Program-made: the position numbers and the translations under genes
Notes under the pieces: model-generated
What the model saw: only the letters and a program-made list of their open reading frames with translations
The model's database searches: none
Told to the model about the DNA's origin: nothing
NCBI GenBank assembly: GCA_954871525.1
Contig: OX940870.1
Coordinates: 12,245,501 to 12,309,500 of the forward strand
Reading direction: 5' to 3'
Origin: Parietaria judaica
Lineage: Eukaryota > Streptophyta > Magnoliopsida > Rosales > Urticaceae
DNA length: 64,000 nucleotides
Shown here: positions 24,065-35,700 of the stretch, piece after piece
How positions within the stretch are numbered: the first letter of the stretch is position 1
Layout: every line of letters begins with the position of its first letter

Positions 24065-24069
24065 CATGA

Positions 24070-24592
24070 TATATCCTCGTAAGTTCACCGAAAATAGTGA
24101 TTTTAGCAAATTTGTGGAACATATCAAAAAATTCGAATTTGAACCCGGTTAGAATAAACTTTTTTTTTTCTTTCTCAATTTTGGAAAAAGGGCTGAGAAT
24201 CGAGAATCACAATTTATAAATTCCAAGATTAGCGAGCCCGATCATAGATAGATATAATTGAATTTATCTGTGGATCTGGCTTGTGGAATAAAATGGATTA
24301 GTAAAAATTGCTCAAATATTAAAATTAACATATACAATATCATTTTTAGTTAAAAGGTGATAAATATTTATATAATAAAAACAAATATTATTAGATTTAA
24401 CATAAGTATTATTGAGGGCGTTTAGTACACTCAACAAGGATCACTCCTTGCTTTTAAAGAAAGAGATTCGGGTTTCCTCGTTTTCCAACTCGAAGTACTT
24501 AAAGACAGTAAGAACAATGACTTGTATATCAATAATTTTGTGTGCGTACATGGATTTTTCGGACCATTTCTTATGAGGCCTTCGTTACATTA
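24070..24592. other. AT-rich spacer
   Basis: No gene. It separates the gypsy element from the solo LTR. Confidence 0.6.
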
Positions 24593-25036
24593 TGTAGAGG
24601 CTGAGTTTCTCTCCTTTGCACCCAGTTTCCTGCACTTTTCTCGTTAAGTCCCATCACTCGCTTCCCTAAGAAAAGTTAACACGCAAAGTATGGTTAATCC
24701 CATGCTCTGTATCGCTCTCGAGTGCATGTTAAATGCACCCCCTGCTGCTAGCTATCTTCCGCCGCTTGACTTATCATCATTGAGTCCTTTCCTCGGTTTT
24801 GGTGCCTTCAATCTTCCATGTCCCCGACTCGAAGTGTTGACGACACGGGGAGTCGTCGACACGGGGCATTGTCGACTCGGGCGTCGTCGAATTAATTCGT
24901 CGTCGACCTTGAGTATCGACCACGCTGGGTACCATAGGCTCCAGGAATCGTTTATACTTTATACCATGCGTCGGCGATTCTCCTGGAGGAATGCCTCCCA
25001 ATATATAGAGGGATCTGACCGGATCCGACCTTAACA
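24593..25036 (-). mobile_element. solo LTR related to the gypsy element
   Basis: It begins TGTAGAGG and ends CCTTAACA on the plus strand, the same termini as the 5' LTR at 23381-24064, and the last 20 bp are also similar (ATCTGACC..). It is 444 bp long and its middle differs, with inverted GTCGTCGAC/GTCGACGAC-like words near 24855-24910. No internal region follows. The 5-bp flanks (CATTA and AGTAT) do not match, so no target duplication survives. It is probably a solo LTR of a related, diverged subfamily. Confidence 0.6.
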
Positions 25037-26089
25037 AGTATCATTACCAAGTATATTTTTTGTAATTCTATCTACTTTAGTATCATCTTAATTTTCTAAT
25101 GAACGTACCATTGGCTCGCCAAGCGTATAAAATAGGGTATTTTGGCAAATTTCTCTCAATTCCAATTAGTAAAAATGGCTGTTGGTAATTTGGTATATTA
25201 AAAGTGTAGGATGAAATCCATTAAATGAAGTGAAGAAAGTTCATAATTGGCAAGTTATTGCTCATTAAAAAATAGCTATTTCGATTCAATTATAAATTAA
25301 AATTTCGATTAGAAAATAAAGTAAAAGTAAAATTTTATTACAGCGACATTTATTACCTATTTTACCAACCACTTCTCGTTGCGCCACTCTGTTTAACTCA
25401 GTAAAAGTAAATTCCAAATTATGGCTTATAATTATTCATTACTGGCAATAAATAACCTTAAATGTAAAAATATCCATGCTTCATTTATCGTTTCTGCTAT
25501 TGTTTTTAGCGTATAGTTGTACACTATAAATAAATAGCTCTTTTTTCTCCACGTGTGGACAGTTTTCCCGTATAAATATTATATATATATATATACACAC
25601 ACAAGTTATTATTGTTTACTTTAGCCCCACTTCCAGTTGCATTTTTCGTTAAAGAAAATCAACTGCTCAGTTTATGTTTTCTCATTTAATATAATTAATT
25701 AATTTTTTCATATATAATTTTAAAAAACAATATAGTTTAGAACTGTATTGTTTTGCCTTTTATGACCCTTCAGTGGTTTTTACATTTTCACAACATTTTT
25801 ATGGCAATAAAGTCTCGAGTCTCAACTGAAATTCAGTACGTATAAATTATAATGCGACATGTGAAATGTACATTTTGGACATTGTGGCAGATAGCTTTGA
25901 ATACAGAATTAATATTTGAAAAAGTTCATTAAATATATATAGAGAAGAAACATAACTAATAAAAAAGGACAGTTGCATTACCAGTTGGATGTTTCTAATT
26001 TTAGATTTTTTTTTTTTATAAGAAACATAAGGTCACTGCTATAAACTTGTATATATTCTAAGCTGTAATTACATTATTTGAAGTAGTTA
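25037..26089. other. AT-rich intergenic DNA
   Basis: Nothing gene-like seen. There is a short TA tract near 25580. Confidence 0.6.
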
Positions 26090-26860
26090 TGAAACCAGAA
26101 CCGGGAACTGGGAATTATACTATTTTATTGTCCATGTCCCGGAAAAATCGGGACACAATTTTCTGTCCCGGTTTTGGTTTTGGTTTTGAAAAGTCATTTT
26201 TTTTTATTTAAATCAGAACCGGGAATGGGACACTGATTAAAAACCCGATTTTTTTAGGACCGAAATTCGGGACGAAAACCGGGACAAAATCTAAGATAGA
26301 AACATGAAAATTACCAAATCCGAGTAAATTCAAAATGTAAAATACCAAATTCGAGTACAAAAGCAAAATACAAACAAATGCAAGATTCGAGTTCACGTCG
26401 TGAACTTCACAATACCAAATTCAAATCTCAGTGCAAAAAAAAAACGAGTCTAAAATGCTAAATAGTAAATACTGAGTACAAACAAATTATTTTTTTATAA
26501 CAAAACGACATGTTAAATAAAATACCGTGTAATGGCTGAAAAATAAATGGCATGTTAAAATAATGGGCTGAAAAAAATAAAATAATGCATTAAAAACATA
26601 ATAGCAAAAGACTTTTAAGAAATGACATGCTAAAAAACGCAAACTTATAACAAAACGATATAAAACCGAAACCGGGACAAGAAAACCGGAAATTTCAGAT
26701 TTTGAATTGGTTTTGGTTTTGGTTTTTCAAACCGGAATCGGGACGTCCCTTTTTAGGTTATACTAAAAAGAAAAAATTGAGTTTTTGCCAAAAACGGTCC
26801 GGAACCGGGACCAGAACCGGGACAAAACCGGGAACCGAGTACAAAATTTTCACTTTTAAA
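26090..26860. repeat. CCCGG/GGTTCCGG-rich dispersed repeat
   Basis: AACCGGGAC, GTCCCGG and GGTTTTGGTTTTGG words cluster at both ends (about 26095-26240 and 26660-26850) in both orientations, around an AT-rich centre. The same vocabulary recurs at 27760-27850, 32600-32740 and, as GGTACCCGG, at 53390-53940. This suggests non-autonomous DNA elements with subterminal repeats. Ends and target duplication are not clear here. Confidence 0.5.
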
Positions 26861-27749
26861 GTAAGTAAAAAGAATAATAAAAATTGGATGAAACCGTTAG
26901 GGGAAATTATATAATATTGTAAAAATATGATCGAAAATATATTTATGCAATCAAGTTTTCTATTTATTTAAATATAATGCATTTATCGTTTTTTTCAAAA
27001 AATTAATTAATTTTATAAAATCAAATTCTCAAATGATATACTTTTCTATAAATATTGAGCTAAATTTATGGACGGCTTTGGTTGAATATAAAAATATAAC
27101 GAACTGAATGAGCTATTTTTATACTAAGAAAAAAATATTTAAGAGATTGGGGATGAGCCGATGAGGAATTAAAATTATTAAGTATTTAAAAATTGTTTTA
27201 TTTTTACAAAAACGTGAGTTGACATCATACACGTGTGCTTTATAAGGAAATATATCAATATGTATTGTTTAATGACGTTTGAATAATTTGTTGAATAAAA
27301 TTAGCATAAATGATAAACTTAGGAGAAACTTATTTTCGAAGGCCTAATAATTAAATATCTTCCCTAAATGATAGGAGTTTATTAGCCGATCAATTCGGTT
27401 AACTATATAAATATATAAAATAAAATAAAAATATCGAAGCCCTGTGGTGTCTGGTTTGTTTGGCAGAAGTGTTTGACATCAGAGTCAGAAGGGAAAAGGC
27501 AATAATATATGTGGCACTAGAAAACGACTTTCGATCCCCTCGAAAACGACACCGTTTGCTTCTATTTGCTTTCTTTGGATACTCCAAATCTAGCGTCATC
27601 AACTACGAAAAATCATATCATGAGTTTTCCTCTTCCGATATGTTTTAGATTTAATTTTGAATTCAAATGCTTTGCTTTAATTCAACGAAGTCGAAAATTG
27701 TGTGTATTTTCTAGTAATTTAGCATGTTCTATCAGTTAAGTTGTGCACA
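26861..27749. other. AT-rich intergenic DNA
   Basis: No gene supported. The short frames at 27399-27648 overlap on both strands and have no family features. Confidence 0.55.
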
Positions 27750-27909
27750 ACTTGGGAGGGGTGAAACCGGAATTAAAAAATTAGTTTTTTTTATACTATT
27801 TTTGAAAACTAAAAATTTGTTTTTAGTAGTGGTTCCGGTTCTAAATGATATATATTAGAAGTGGTCGACTTCAAAATGTTTGAAAACTCACAATTAAGAA
27901 ACTAACAAA

Positions 27910-28092
27910 TGATGAACGATAGAAGAGAAAGAAAGAGAGCGAGCCAAACAGATTTGGAAAGAGAATTCTGTTTGTATTGACTTAATGAACTTTCTATTAC
28001 AATCTGGTATTTATACCCAGATAACTACAGCTGTTAATAACAACAGCTAAACATAAAGCCTAAACTACAGCTATACAGAATATACTCTAACA
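27910..28092 (-). repeat. 3' LTR of the copia element
   Basis: 183 bp, identical to 32392-32574 except at two sites (GAACGAT versus GAACTAT, and CAATCTGG versus CAACCTGG). Confidence 0.97.
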
Positions 28093-28860
28093 TCCCCCCT
28101 CAAGCTGAAGATTGGTAAGACTTTCGATCTTGAGCTTGAACCGAAGATGCTTGAACTGTGGTTCGGAGAGAGGCTTCGTGAGAGTGTCAACTATTTGATC
28201 AACTGACGGCACGTGTTGGATAATAATTTCTCGACGAGATAATTTTTCACGAACAAAATACAGATCGAGTTCAATGTGCTTGGTCCGAGCGTGAAGCACA
28301 GGGTTGGCTGAGAGAAGAATAGTGCTAAGGTTATCACACCAAAGCACTGGAGGTGAGGGCAGAGGCACACGTAATTCCCGAAGGAGAGAAGTGAGCCAAG
28401 TCACCTCACAAACAAGACCAGCCAAGCTCCTATATTCTGCTTCAGTGCTGGAACGTGAAACCGTGGGCTGTTTCTTTGAGAGCCAGGAGATGAGATTGAG
28501 ACCAAGATACACACAGTGTCCCGAAGTAGACCGGCGATCGTCAAGGTCTGAGGCCCAATCAGCATCACAAAACCCAACAAGGTTGAGCGAGTGACCACGC
28601 CAAAGATGTAAGCCATAATCATGGGACCCCTGAAGATAGCGCAAGATACGTTTGACAGCCTTGAGATGAACATCTGTAGGTTTCTGCATGAACTGACATA
28701 CACGATTCACGCTAAAGGCGATGTCAGGGCGTGTAATGGTAACATATTGAAGAGCGCCCACCAAGCTCCTATAGTTATGTACATCTTCAAGGGGGTCTCC
28801 ATCAGAAGCACGCAGTTTAAGACTGGACAGCATGGGCGTTGGCGCTGAGCTGCAGTTGTA
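28087..28860 (-). pseudogene. copia RNase H and C-terminus of pol
   Basis: The minus-strand frame at 28087-28833 has GFCDADWASD (Asp), STEAEYRSL (Glu), LWCDN (Asp) and KHIELDLYFVRE, the usual copia RNase H signature. A stop at 28861-28863 separates it from RT although the frame matches; local indels are likely there. Its own stop lies just inside the LTR, so the reading frame overlaps the PPT. Confidence 0.92.
28093..28103 (-). promoter_or_regulatory. polypurine tract of the copia element
   Basis: On the minus strand GAGGGGGGA abuts the 3' LTR start (TGTTAGAG). This is a canonical PPT position and sequence. Confidence 0.88.
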
Positions 28861-30807
28861 TCATCTTGGCCTTAAGCAAAGGTCACGAACATACTTGGCC
28901 TGGTTGAGATCAAATCCATCTGCAGTGCGTGTGACTTGAATGCCAAAGAAGTAACTCAACAATCCCATGTCCTTGAGAGAGAAGGCATCATTGAGCTTGG
29001 TGATAAGACGGTCAATGGCCAAGGCATTGTTCCCAGTAATCAAGATATCATCTACATATACAAGAATGTAGGTGACATGATCATTACCGTGATGGATGAA
29101 AAGGGAATGATCATACTTGGCATGCATAAATCCAAGAGATAGAAGGGCTTGATTTAGCCGATCAAACCAGGCTCTAGGAGCTTGCTTGAGCCCATATAAG
29201 GCTTTATGCAGCTTGCAGACCAGCTGTGGATTGTCCGAAGATTCAAAGCCAGGAGGTTGTCGCATGAAAACTTCTTCTTCGAGAATGCCATTTAGAAACG
29301 TATTATCCACGTCAAGCTGTCGCACTGGCCAATTTTTGGAAATGGCAAGCGTAAGGACAACACGAATGGTGGATGGTTTGACCACAGGACTGAACGTCTC
29401 ATTGAAGTCAAAACCCGGCTGTTTATGAAAGTCTTGAGCCACAAGGCAAGCCTTGTACTTCTGGATAGATCCATCAGGATTTTCTTTGACCTTAAAGACC
29501 CATTTACACCCAATAGCATGCCTGTTTGGAGGAAGAGACACGAGAGTCCAAGTGCAGTTCTTGAACAAAGCGGTCATCTCAGCTTGCATGGCAAGTCTCC
29601 AAGGCTGATGAGTAAGTGCTTCGCGAACATTGGAAGGCTCAAGAGCAGAGGAAACAAATACACGAGGCATTTGGATGCCATTTTTACTCCTCGTGACCAT
29701 GTGATGAGTGTTAAGAGAGTTCGGAGTACCTGAAGCTGGATTTGGAGTTGGAGTTGGAGTTGGAGTTGGAGTTTGAGCTGGAGCTGGAGTTGGAGTTGGA
29801 GACTGAGCTGGAGTTGAGTTGGAGCTGGAGGAGAGAGAGCTGTCGAGGGACAGCTCATGTGACTGCTCAGAAGTTGTAGTTCCATTTACAACTTCACGCT
29901 CAGGAACTATAGCTTCAAACGTCGGGCTGAAGGACTCTTTGGTGACTATAGGAGGTATAGCTGATGGTAGAACACCAGTACTAGGAACACTTGTAGGACT
30001 AGTGTTTATGGTGGAAAAAGGGAATGATACCTCATCGAAAATAACATCCCTGCTTATGTAGATTCTCCCATTTGAGCTCATGCACTTGTAGCCCTTGTGA
30101 TTAATAGAATAACCTAGGAATGTACATCTCGTGCTCCTGTACTGCAGCTTATTCTTGTTATACGGTCTGAGATTTGGATAGCACGCACAACCAAAGACTC
30201 TGAGAAAGCTGTAATCTGGTTGCCTATTGAATAAGACCTCAATGGGTGACTTTCTGTGAAGAGTAGCTGTTGGCAACCTATTTGAGACAAACACAGAGGT
30301 TCTGAAGGCCTCATCCCAGAATTTCATAGGCAAAGAAGCTTTGTGAAGCAGAGTCAAGCCATGCTCAATAATTGTAGGGTGCTTCCTCTCGGCCACGCCA
30401 TTTTGTTGTTGAGTGTGGGGACACGACACCTTGTGTAAAATCCCATTCTTGGCAAGAAATCCTTTTAGAGCCTTATACTCACCTCCCCAGTCGGATTGGA
30501 GTGTAATAATAGAGGACTGTAGTTGCTTCTCAACCTGAGTTTTGAATTGCTCAAACACAGTGTGAACATCACTTTTGAGTTTGAGCAGAAAAATCCAAGT
30601 GAAACGTGAGAAGGCATCTACAAAGGTCACATAATACTTGTATCCACTGTTAGACAAGATAGGGGAAGGGCCCCATAAGTCGGAGTGAACAAGTTCAAGC
30701 GGTTTAGTATAGACAGAGTTAGACTTGGCAAAGGGCAGTCGATGTATTTTTTCCATGACAACAAGAATCACAAAAAGAAGCTGCTTGTTTATTGGAATAA
30801 GGCACAT
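28861..30807 (-). pseudogene. copia integrase core and reverse transcriptase
   Basis: 648 codons open. The integrase core has [18 protein letters not shown] and NGVAERK (the D-D-E residues), then a linker with a Pro-Thr repeat (from a GTTGGA microsatellite at about 29740-29810). RT follows with [37 protein letters not shown] and the active-site YVDDILI. The frame starts after a 1-bp insertion in an A run near 30755-30762 that cuts it off from the upstream integrase zinc finger. Confidence 0.94.
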
Positions 30808-31402
30808 TATATTTGACTAATACATCACGAACAACTGCAGTTGAAGGATGAGCTAGTCTGTTATGCCATACATCGAAGACATTACAAGCAGAAATGGAAT
30901 TGACAGACACGGGAAAGAAATTTGTAGACAAAGAGTGGTGACTGGAGAGCTTGAACTTTGACGGGAGTTTGACACTTGATGAGTCAAAGCAATAGAGGTC
31001 ATCTTTGAGTGTCCCTCTTATGACAACTTCACGTGTTTTGCTGTTTTTCACAAGGCAAAAATCATCATGAAACTCAAAGAATACCCCATTATCTTTGCAA
31101 AATTGACGCACGGAGAGTAAATTTTTACTAATTTCGGGGACAAGAAGAAGTTTGTGAAGGTGGAAAGTTTTGTGTGAAAGAGAGGATTTCATTTTTGAAT
31201 AGCCAATACGAGAAATAGACAAACCTGCTCCATTACCGACTTGAACTTGGCTTGTTCCTCCAAATTCGTGGCTATGTTGGACGTTTTGAGGGTCTGGAGT
31301 GACATGATGAGTCGCTCCCGAGTCTGCATACCAGTCGTAGTCATCACTTACCTCGGGAGTAGAGAAAGCAGCATGAATCTGAGGAGAGGACTGCAGTTGA
31401 GA
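30719..31402 (-). pseudogene. copia protease and integrase zinc finger
   Basis: A retropepsin motif WYADSGATHHVT is encoded near 31300-31345. The frame then runs through 30719-31222 with the GAG-pre-integrase region and the HH-CC finger ([18 protein letters not shown]). It goes out of frame at the A run near 30755. Confidence 0.85.
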
Positions 31403-32353
31403 TTAGGACTGCAGCCTGCCACGCCCAACCAGATTCGTCGGGATTTGGAATGACTGATCAAACCGATAGTAACACTCAGCAACAATGTGCCCTAACTTCC
31501 CACAAAGTTGGCATTGAGGTCGATTTTCCATCCACGCAGGCTTTCCTCGTCCACCTCTGCCATACCCACGGAAATTGCCTCGCCCACGCATTCCAAAACT
31601 CGTTCTGAACCGAGGATTATTTGCCGAGGAATGAACACGAGAGACATGAAGAAGAGAATTACCTCTTTGCAAGATGTTCTGGTTCGCCGTGTAGTTTGCA
31701 GAGATGTTGATCTCCGATCCTATGGACGTCTTTTCACGGCGAGCTTCTCGTGACAGAAGCATTGATTCGATTGCCGCGACCGAATATTGCGCCGTGCTGA
31801 ACTCGAATGACGTGACGAAGGATTCATACTCCGGTGGCAATCCATTGAGAATTGCATCGATGTGGTCTTCAGTCGTCAAGAAAGTTCCAACAGAATTCAA
31901 AGAATCCACGATCGACTTGATCTTTGCGAGATATTCGAGCAAAGAAAGTCCTTCTTTCTTGATGCTCTGTAATTCGAGCTTCAGCTGACGAGCTCTGGAT
32001 CTTGTTTGCGAGGTAAAGTATTCATTCAATCAATTCCACAAACCGTAGCTTGAATCGCATCCAACCAGGTGAGGAAGAAGCAGATCTGAGATCGAGGTCA
32101 AGATCCATAGCATGAGGATATGATCTTGCTTACAAAAGAGATTGAAGGCTCTGTTTGGAGAACCAGATTCTTCAAATCTTGAAGGTGCAAGATCCTTGTT
32201 GAAAAGATACTCCTCAAGGCCATATCCAAGAACAGCTGAAAGAATTTGTTATTTCTTGACGAGGAAGTTCGTTTCGTGCAACTTGATCGACAGCGAGTGG
32301 CTGAAGGAGACGAGATTCACGGATCCGCCATTGTTGCTTCTGGAATCTGCCAT
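31403..32353 (-). pseudogene. copia gag with three stops
   Basis: ATG at 32353 is 24 bp inside the PBS. The frame encodes a UBN2-type copia gag with the zinc knuckle CQLCGKLGHIVAECYYRF near 31455-31510 and a GRGNFRGYGRGGRGK basic stretch. In-frame stops lie at 32249-32251 (TAA), 32030-32032 (TGA) and 31403-31405 (TAA). The frame continues across each stop into the protease, which shows that gag and pol were one frame. Confidence 0.88.
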
Positions 32354-32376
32354 GGAAGCTTCTTCAGATGCAGATC

Positions 32377-32391
32377 GTTGCTCTGATACCA
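32377..32391 (-). promoter_or_regulatory. primer binding site, tRNA-iMet type
   Basis: On the minus strand TGGTATCAGAGCAAC follows the 5' LTR directly. This is the standard plant copia PBS, complementary to the 3' end of initiator tRNA-Met. Confidence 0.97.
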
Positions 32392-32574
32392 TGATGAACT
32401 ATAGAAGAGAAAGAAAGAGAGCGAGCCAAACAGATTTGGAAAGAGAATTCTGTTTGTATTGACTTAATGAACTTTCTATTACAACCTGGTATTTATACCC
32501 AGATAACTACAGCTGTTAATAACAACAGCTAAACATAAAGCCTAAACTACAGCTATACAGAATATACTCTAACA
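32392..32574 (-). repeat. 5' LTR of the copia element
   Basis: 183 bp, the partner of 27910-28092, flanked outside by ACAAA. Confidence 0.97.
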
Positions 32575-32760
32575 ACAAATAGTATAAAAAACGACATTTA
32601 GTTTCAAACTGGAACCATGACAAAAAAAAATTGAGAATTTTTTGTCTCGTTTTTAAACTAAATTTTCCGGATAAAAAAAAAAGACAGGTTCGGTTTTGGA
32701 ACCGAGAAAAAATTCATGACTTTTTTGTCCCAGTTTTGAACTATTTTTTTTTTATCATAA

Positions 32761-35700
32761 ATATGAAGAATATCTTTGATTAGTTTTTTGTTGCTTTTAT
32801 TTTTGGATAAATTTACATTTATAGTTGTAGAATTATTAGTGCAATATCTTACGTTTAATTTTATGCTTGTACAATTCTAAAAGTGATTAATATTTATTAA
32901 AGTATACAATAAAATTGAATTTTAAAATAAAAATGTATTCACATCTTTATTCAGATTTTAAAATATAAAAATACTTAATTTTGTTCATTCAGATTCAAAT
33001 ATCACATCTTAATATTCAATCTGCATTAAAATTAAGACATTTTAATCTTATTGTAAACAAACACAGTCATAGTCTCTCTATTAGTATAGTGCTAGTTCTA
33101 CACCATCCCTTATGATACCGCTGTAGGTTGATCTTTTACTGAATAAAAAAATGTCTCTTTATATAAGTATATATTTATCATCTTCTAATTAAATGGTGCA
33201 CTTTCAATATTTGTGTAACATTAATCAATAATGTCATATTAAAAAAAAAAGTCATAGTGAAGACTTTTAAATGACAATTAATTAAGAAACAATATCAATA
33301 TAGTTTTATTGTGGAAACAAAAATAAAGAGATAAAGTTATTGATAAATCTTAGGATAAAATCTCACTAATTGGAATAACATAATATACCGATATATATAT
33401 ATATATCTAATTGATAAAAGTACAATCAAATGGGTTATTTAAATCATACAAGTTAGCATTTTATAAAATCATTTTTATATGTATAAATTAAAATCAATGT
33501 ATTAATTTTTGACAGAATCGAGGCTGATGCTTTCAAAACCAAAAGTCCAGCGAGTAAAATGCACAGGAGAATAAAGTTCGGATACTGTTTCAATTATTCT
33601 TTATTTACCATTATAATGTTGTCTAAATTTTCGGGAAGTTAATATGTGGTGTATAAACCAAATTTGTTTGACCTATTGTTAATTTCACTATATCTCTACC
33701 TAAAAGGTAAGAGATTCAAACCTAATGAGACTCGAATGAGTGTCTCGTTTACATATATAAATTTGGTTAATAATGTCAGATGATTTTACACTAAATATAT
33801 CGAATAGCGCGATAGTGCAATATTATAACATTGGCCGAAAGTGCGACTCCCATTAAAAAAATGCCGTGAACAAAAATAATTTAAAAAATCAAAATAAGAA
33901 ATGATATTTATGCACTATTATTATGATAGAATGGAGAGAAGAAGTCATGTACATGATGAATAAGATAATATTAAATAAAAGGGTAGACCAATGGGTCATA
34001 TGATCATATGTACTGTGTCCCATGAACCTCTGATTTTATCATGCAATTCTTCTTGGCTGTAAATGTACTCAAGAAACTGATGTGGTAGCTTAGACTTAGA
34101 TTGTATATCAAAATGTTTTAAAACTACACACAAATACACAATATATATTTATTAGATATTTAAATCTAGGTTGAATATCAAGTTGTAGAATAGGTCATAC
34201 CATTAAGGAACTCTAATACAAACTATTTAATAATAAAATAATTTTGCTTACAATGAGGATTAGCGTGGTGTCGTATCTTGGATTTATGAAGATAGTGTTG
34301 TTTAAATCAAGGTTTCGTAGACACTAATCATTAAGTGCAACCACCACCACTTATCACGACCTTCGCAAAATTAATTCAACTTCGCAATTACCATAAAACC
34401 CTCCATTTTATTTTTGAAAAAGCAAACCAGGAAAATAATTAATACTATATAATTAAAAATAAACTATGATCGTCGAGTCGAGCTTTGTCGTGTGGGAAAT
34501 CTCGAAATGCTGACACTAGTACGTGAATATTTTGAGCCTTGGAAGGAACACTATTAGAACTATAGTGTCGTTTGATATTTAATGAATTATCTATATTATT
34601 TCGAAGATACGTAAAATCTTGTTTTACTATTTCCACCAATCTATATTACAAATAAGCTTCGAATAATTATTAATAAAATGAGAAAAAATAAATTCGTTTG
34701 GACACATATGGTCGTATTGTTGGAACTTGGGAGTGATAATCCATATAAGATATAACTTCAATAAAACTCGGCACTAATCTTACTACAAAGCGCAAAGCAC
34801 TAGATTTAGCATTATTTTAAATAACTAATCAAAACTATAGGATAAGATTAAAATACTTCGTGTAAGGTGAAATATAAACGGTCATTAATAAAATAAATAT
34901 GTACTTCTCTCAAGAAGTATGCCTTGATCATGAATAAGAGAAAGCTAGTAGTTTTCATTCACATCGAAAAAACTTCTGAATTGTGATAAAATTCAAGGTA
35001 TTAGTACTGACTGATATGTTCGCACTTAACTTGAAAATTCACTTTCAAACTAAGGGTATTAAAAGAAAGCATTAAATAAATTTTAAAAAGTAATATTAAT
35101 TTAGCAAAAAATTTACTATTGTATTTTCATTTTATATATACAAATTTATAATGCGATTAAATTCACTACCACAACCGGTTTTACTATTTTTAAAATATAT
35201 ATTTTACTTTTTAAATATGATATTTATTAGCAGTTGCTATTAATTATTATACACGGTTATTATTTACTTTTATTTGATAAAATTATAGTCTTAGACTTTT
35301 AGTAATTGTATCAATTAAATATTTTAGCAGCCAATAGATTTTTAAAACCAATTTTAAAATAAAAATATTAATAATTAATAAAAACAATTTTTTTACTTCG
35401 AAAGTAAAAAATATAATATTCGATTTTCATTTCAATGAAAATCAAACTAAAGTCCCCGTTATTGACCCGTATTTTACATGACTTAGTAATTCAAAATAAT
35501 AAATAAAACACAGCCAAAACCAAAAAAAAAAAAAACATTTTACACGTTGCTTCATGAATCATGCCAATGAAGGGAAAAAAAAAAAAACTAAGAGAAGTTA
35601 ATCTAGATAGAGTAAAGATGTGTATGAATATGTTAGTAAAATGTTGTAAAATGTTTTGTTTTATTATTACAAGTTGTGAGCTGGAAACGGGGAAGGCAAA

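Larger units (their letters stand above)
11737..24069 (-). mobile_element. Ty3/gypsy LTR retrotransposon, Tat-type, nearly complete
   Basis: A ~12.3-kb element on the minus strand. Two ~684-bp LTRs (11744-12426 and 23381-24064) begin TGTAG and end TTAACA. They differ by about six substitutions and one 1-bp indel. Candidate target duplication CATGA is at 11737-11741 and 24065-24069, with a two-base ambiguity at the left LTR edge (TGTGTAGG). In transcription order it carries PBS, gag, retropepsin, RT, RNase H, a second (archaeal-type) RNase H, integrase and PPT. It has no chromodomain. The second RNase H and the extra antisense ORF before the 3' LTR are known marks of the Tat lineage. Gag-pol has at least five in-frame stops and four frameshifts, so this copy cannot make its own polyprotein. 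Confidence 0.93.
27905..32579 (-). mobile_element. Ty1/copia LTR retrotransposon, complete but mutated
   Basis: A 4665-bp element (27910-32574) with 183-bp LTRs and a perfect 5-bp target duplication ACAAA (27905-27909 and 32575-32579). LTRs start TGATGAAC and end CTCTAACA and differ at two positions. Domain order is gag, protease, integrase, RT, RNase H, as in copia. The very short LTRs and the gag type suggest the Ale/Retrofit group, but I cannot confirm that by alignment. Gag has three in-frame stops and pol has a frameshift and a stop, so it is not autonomous. Confidence 0.95.
27750..32760. repeat. older GGTTCCGG-type repeat split by the copia insertion
   Basis: GAAACCGGAATT and GGTTCCGGTTCT words lie left of the copia element (27760-27850). 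CAAACTGGAACC, GACAGGTTCGGTTTTGGAACCG and GTCCCAGTTTTGAAC words lie to its right (32605-32740). They belong to the same vocabulary as 26090-26860. The copia element with its ACAAA duplication lies between them, so the host repeat is older. Confidence 0.5.
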
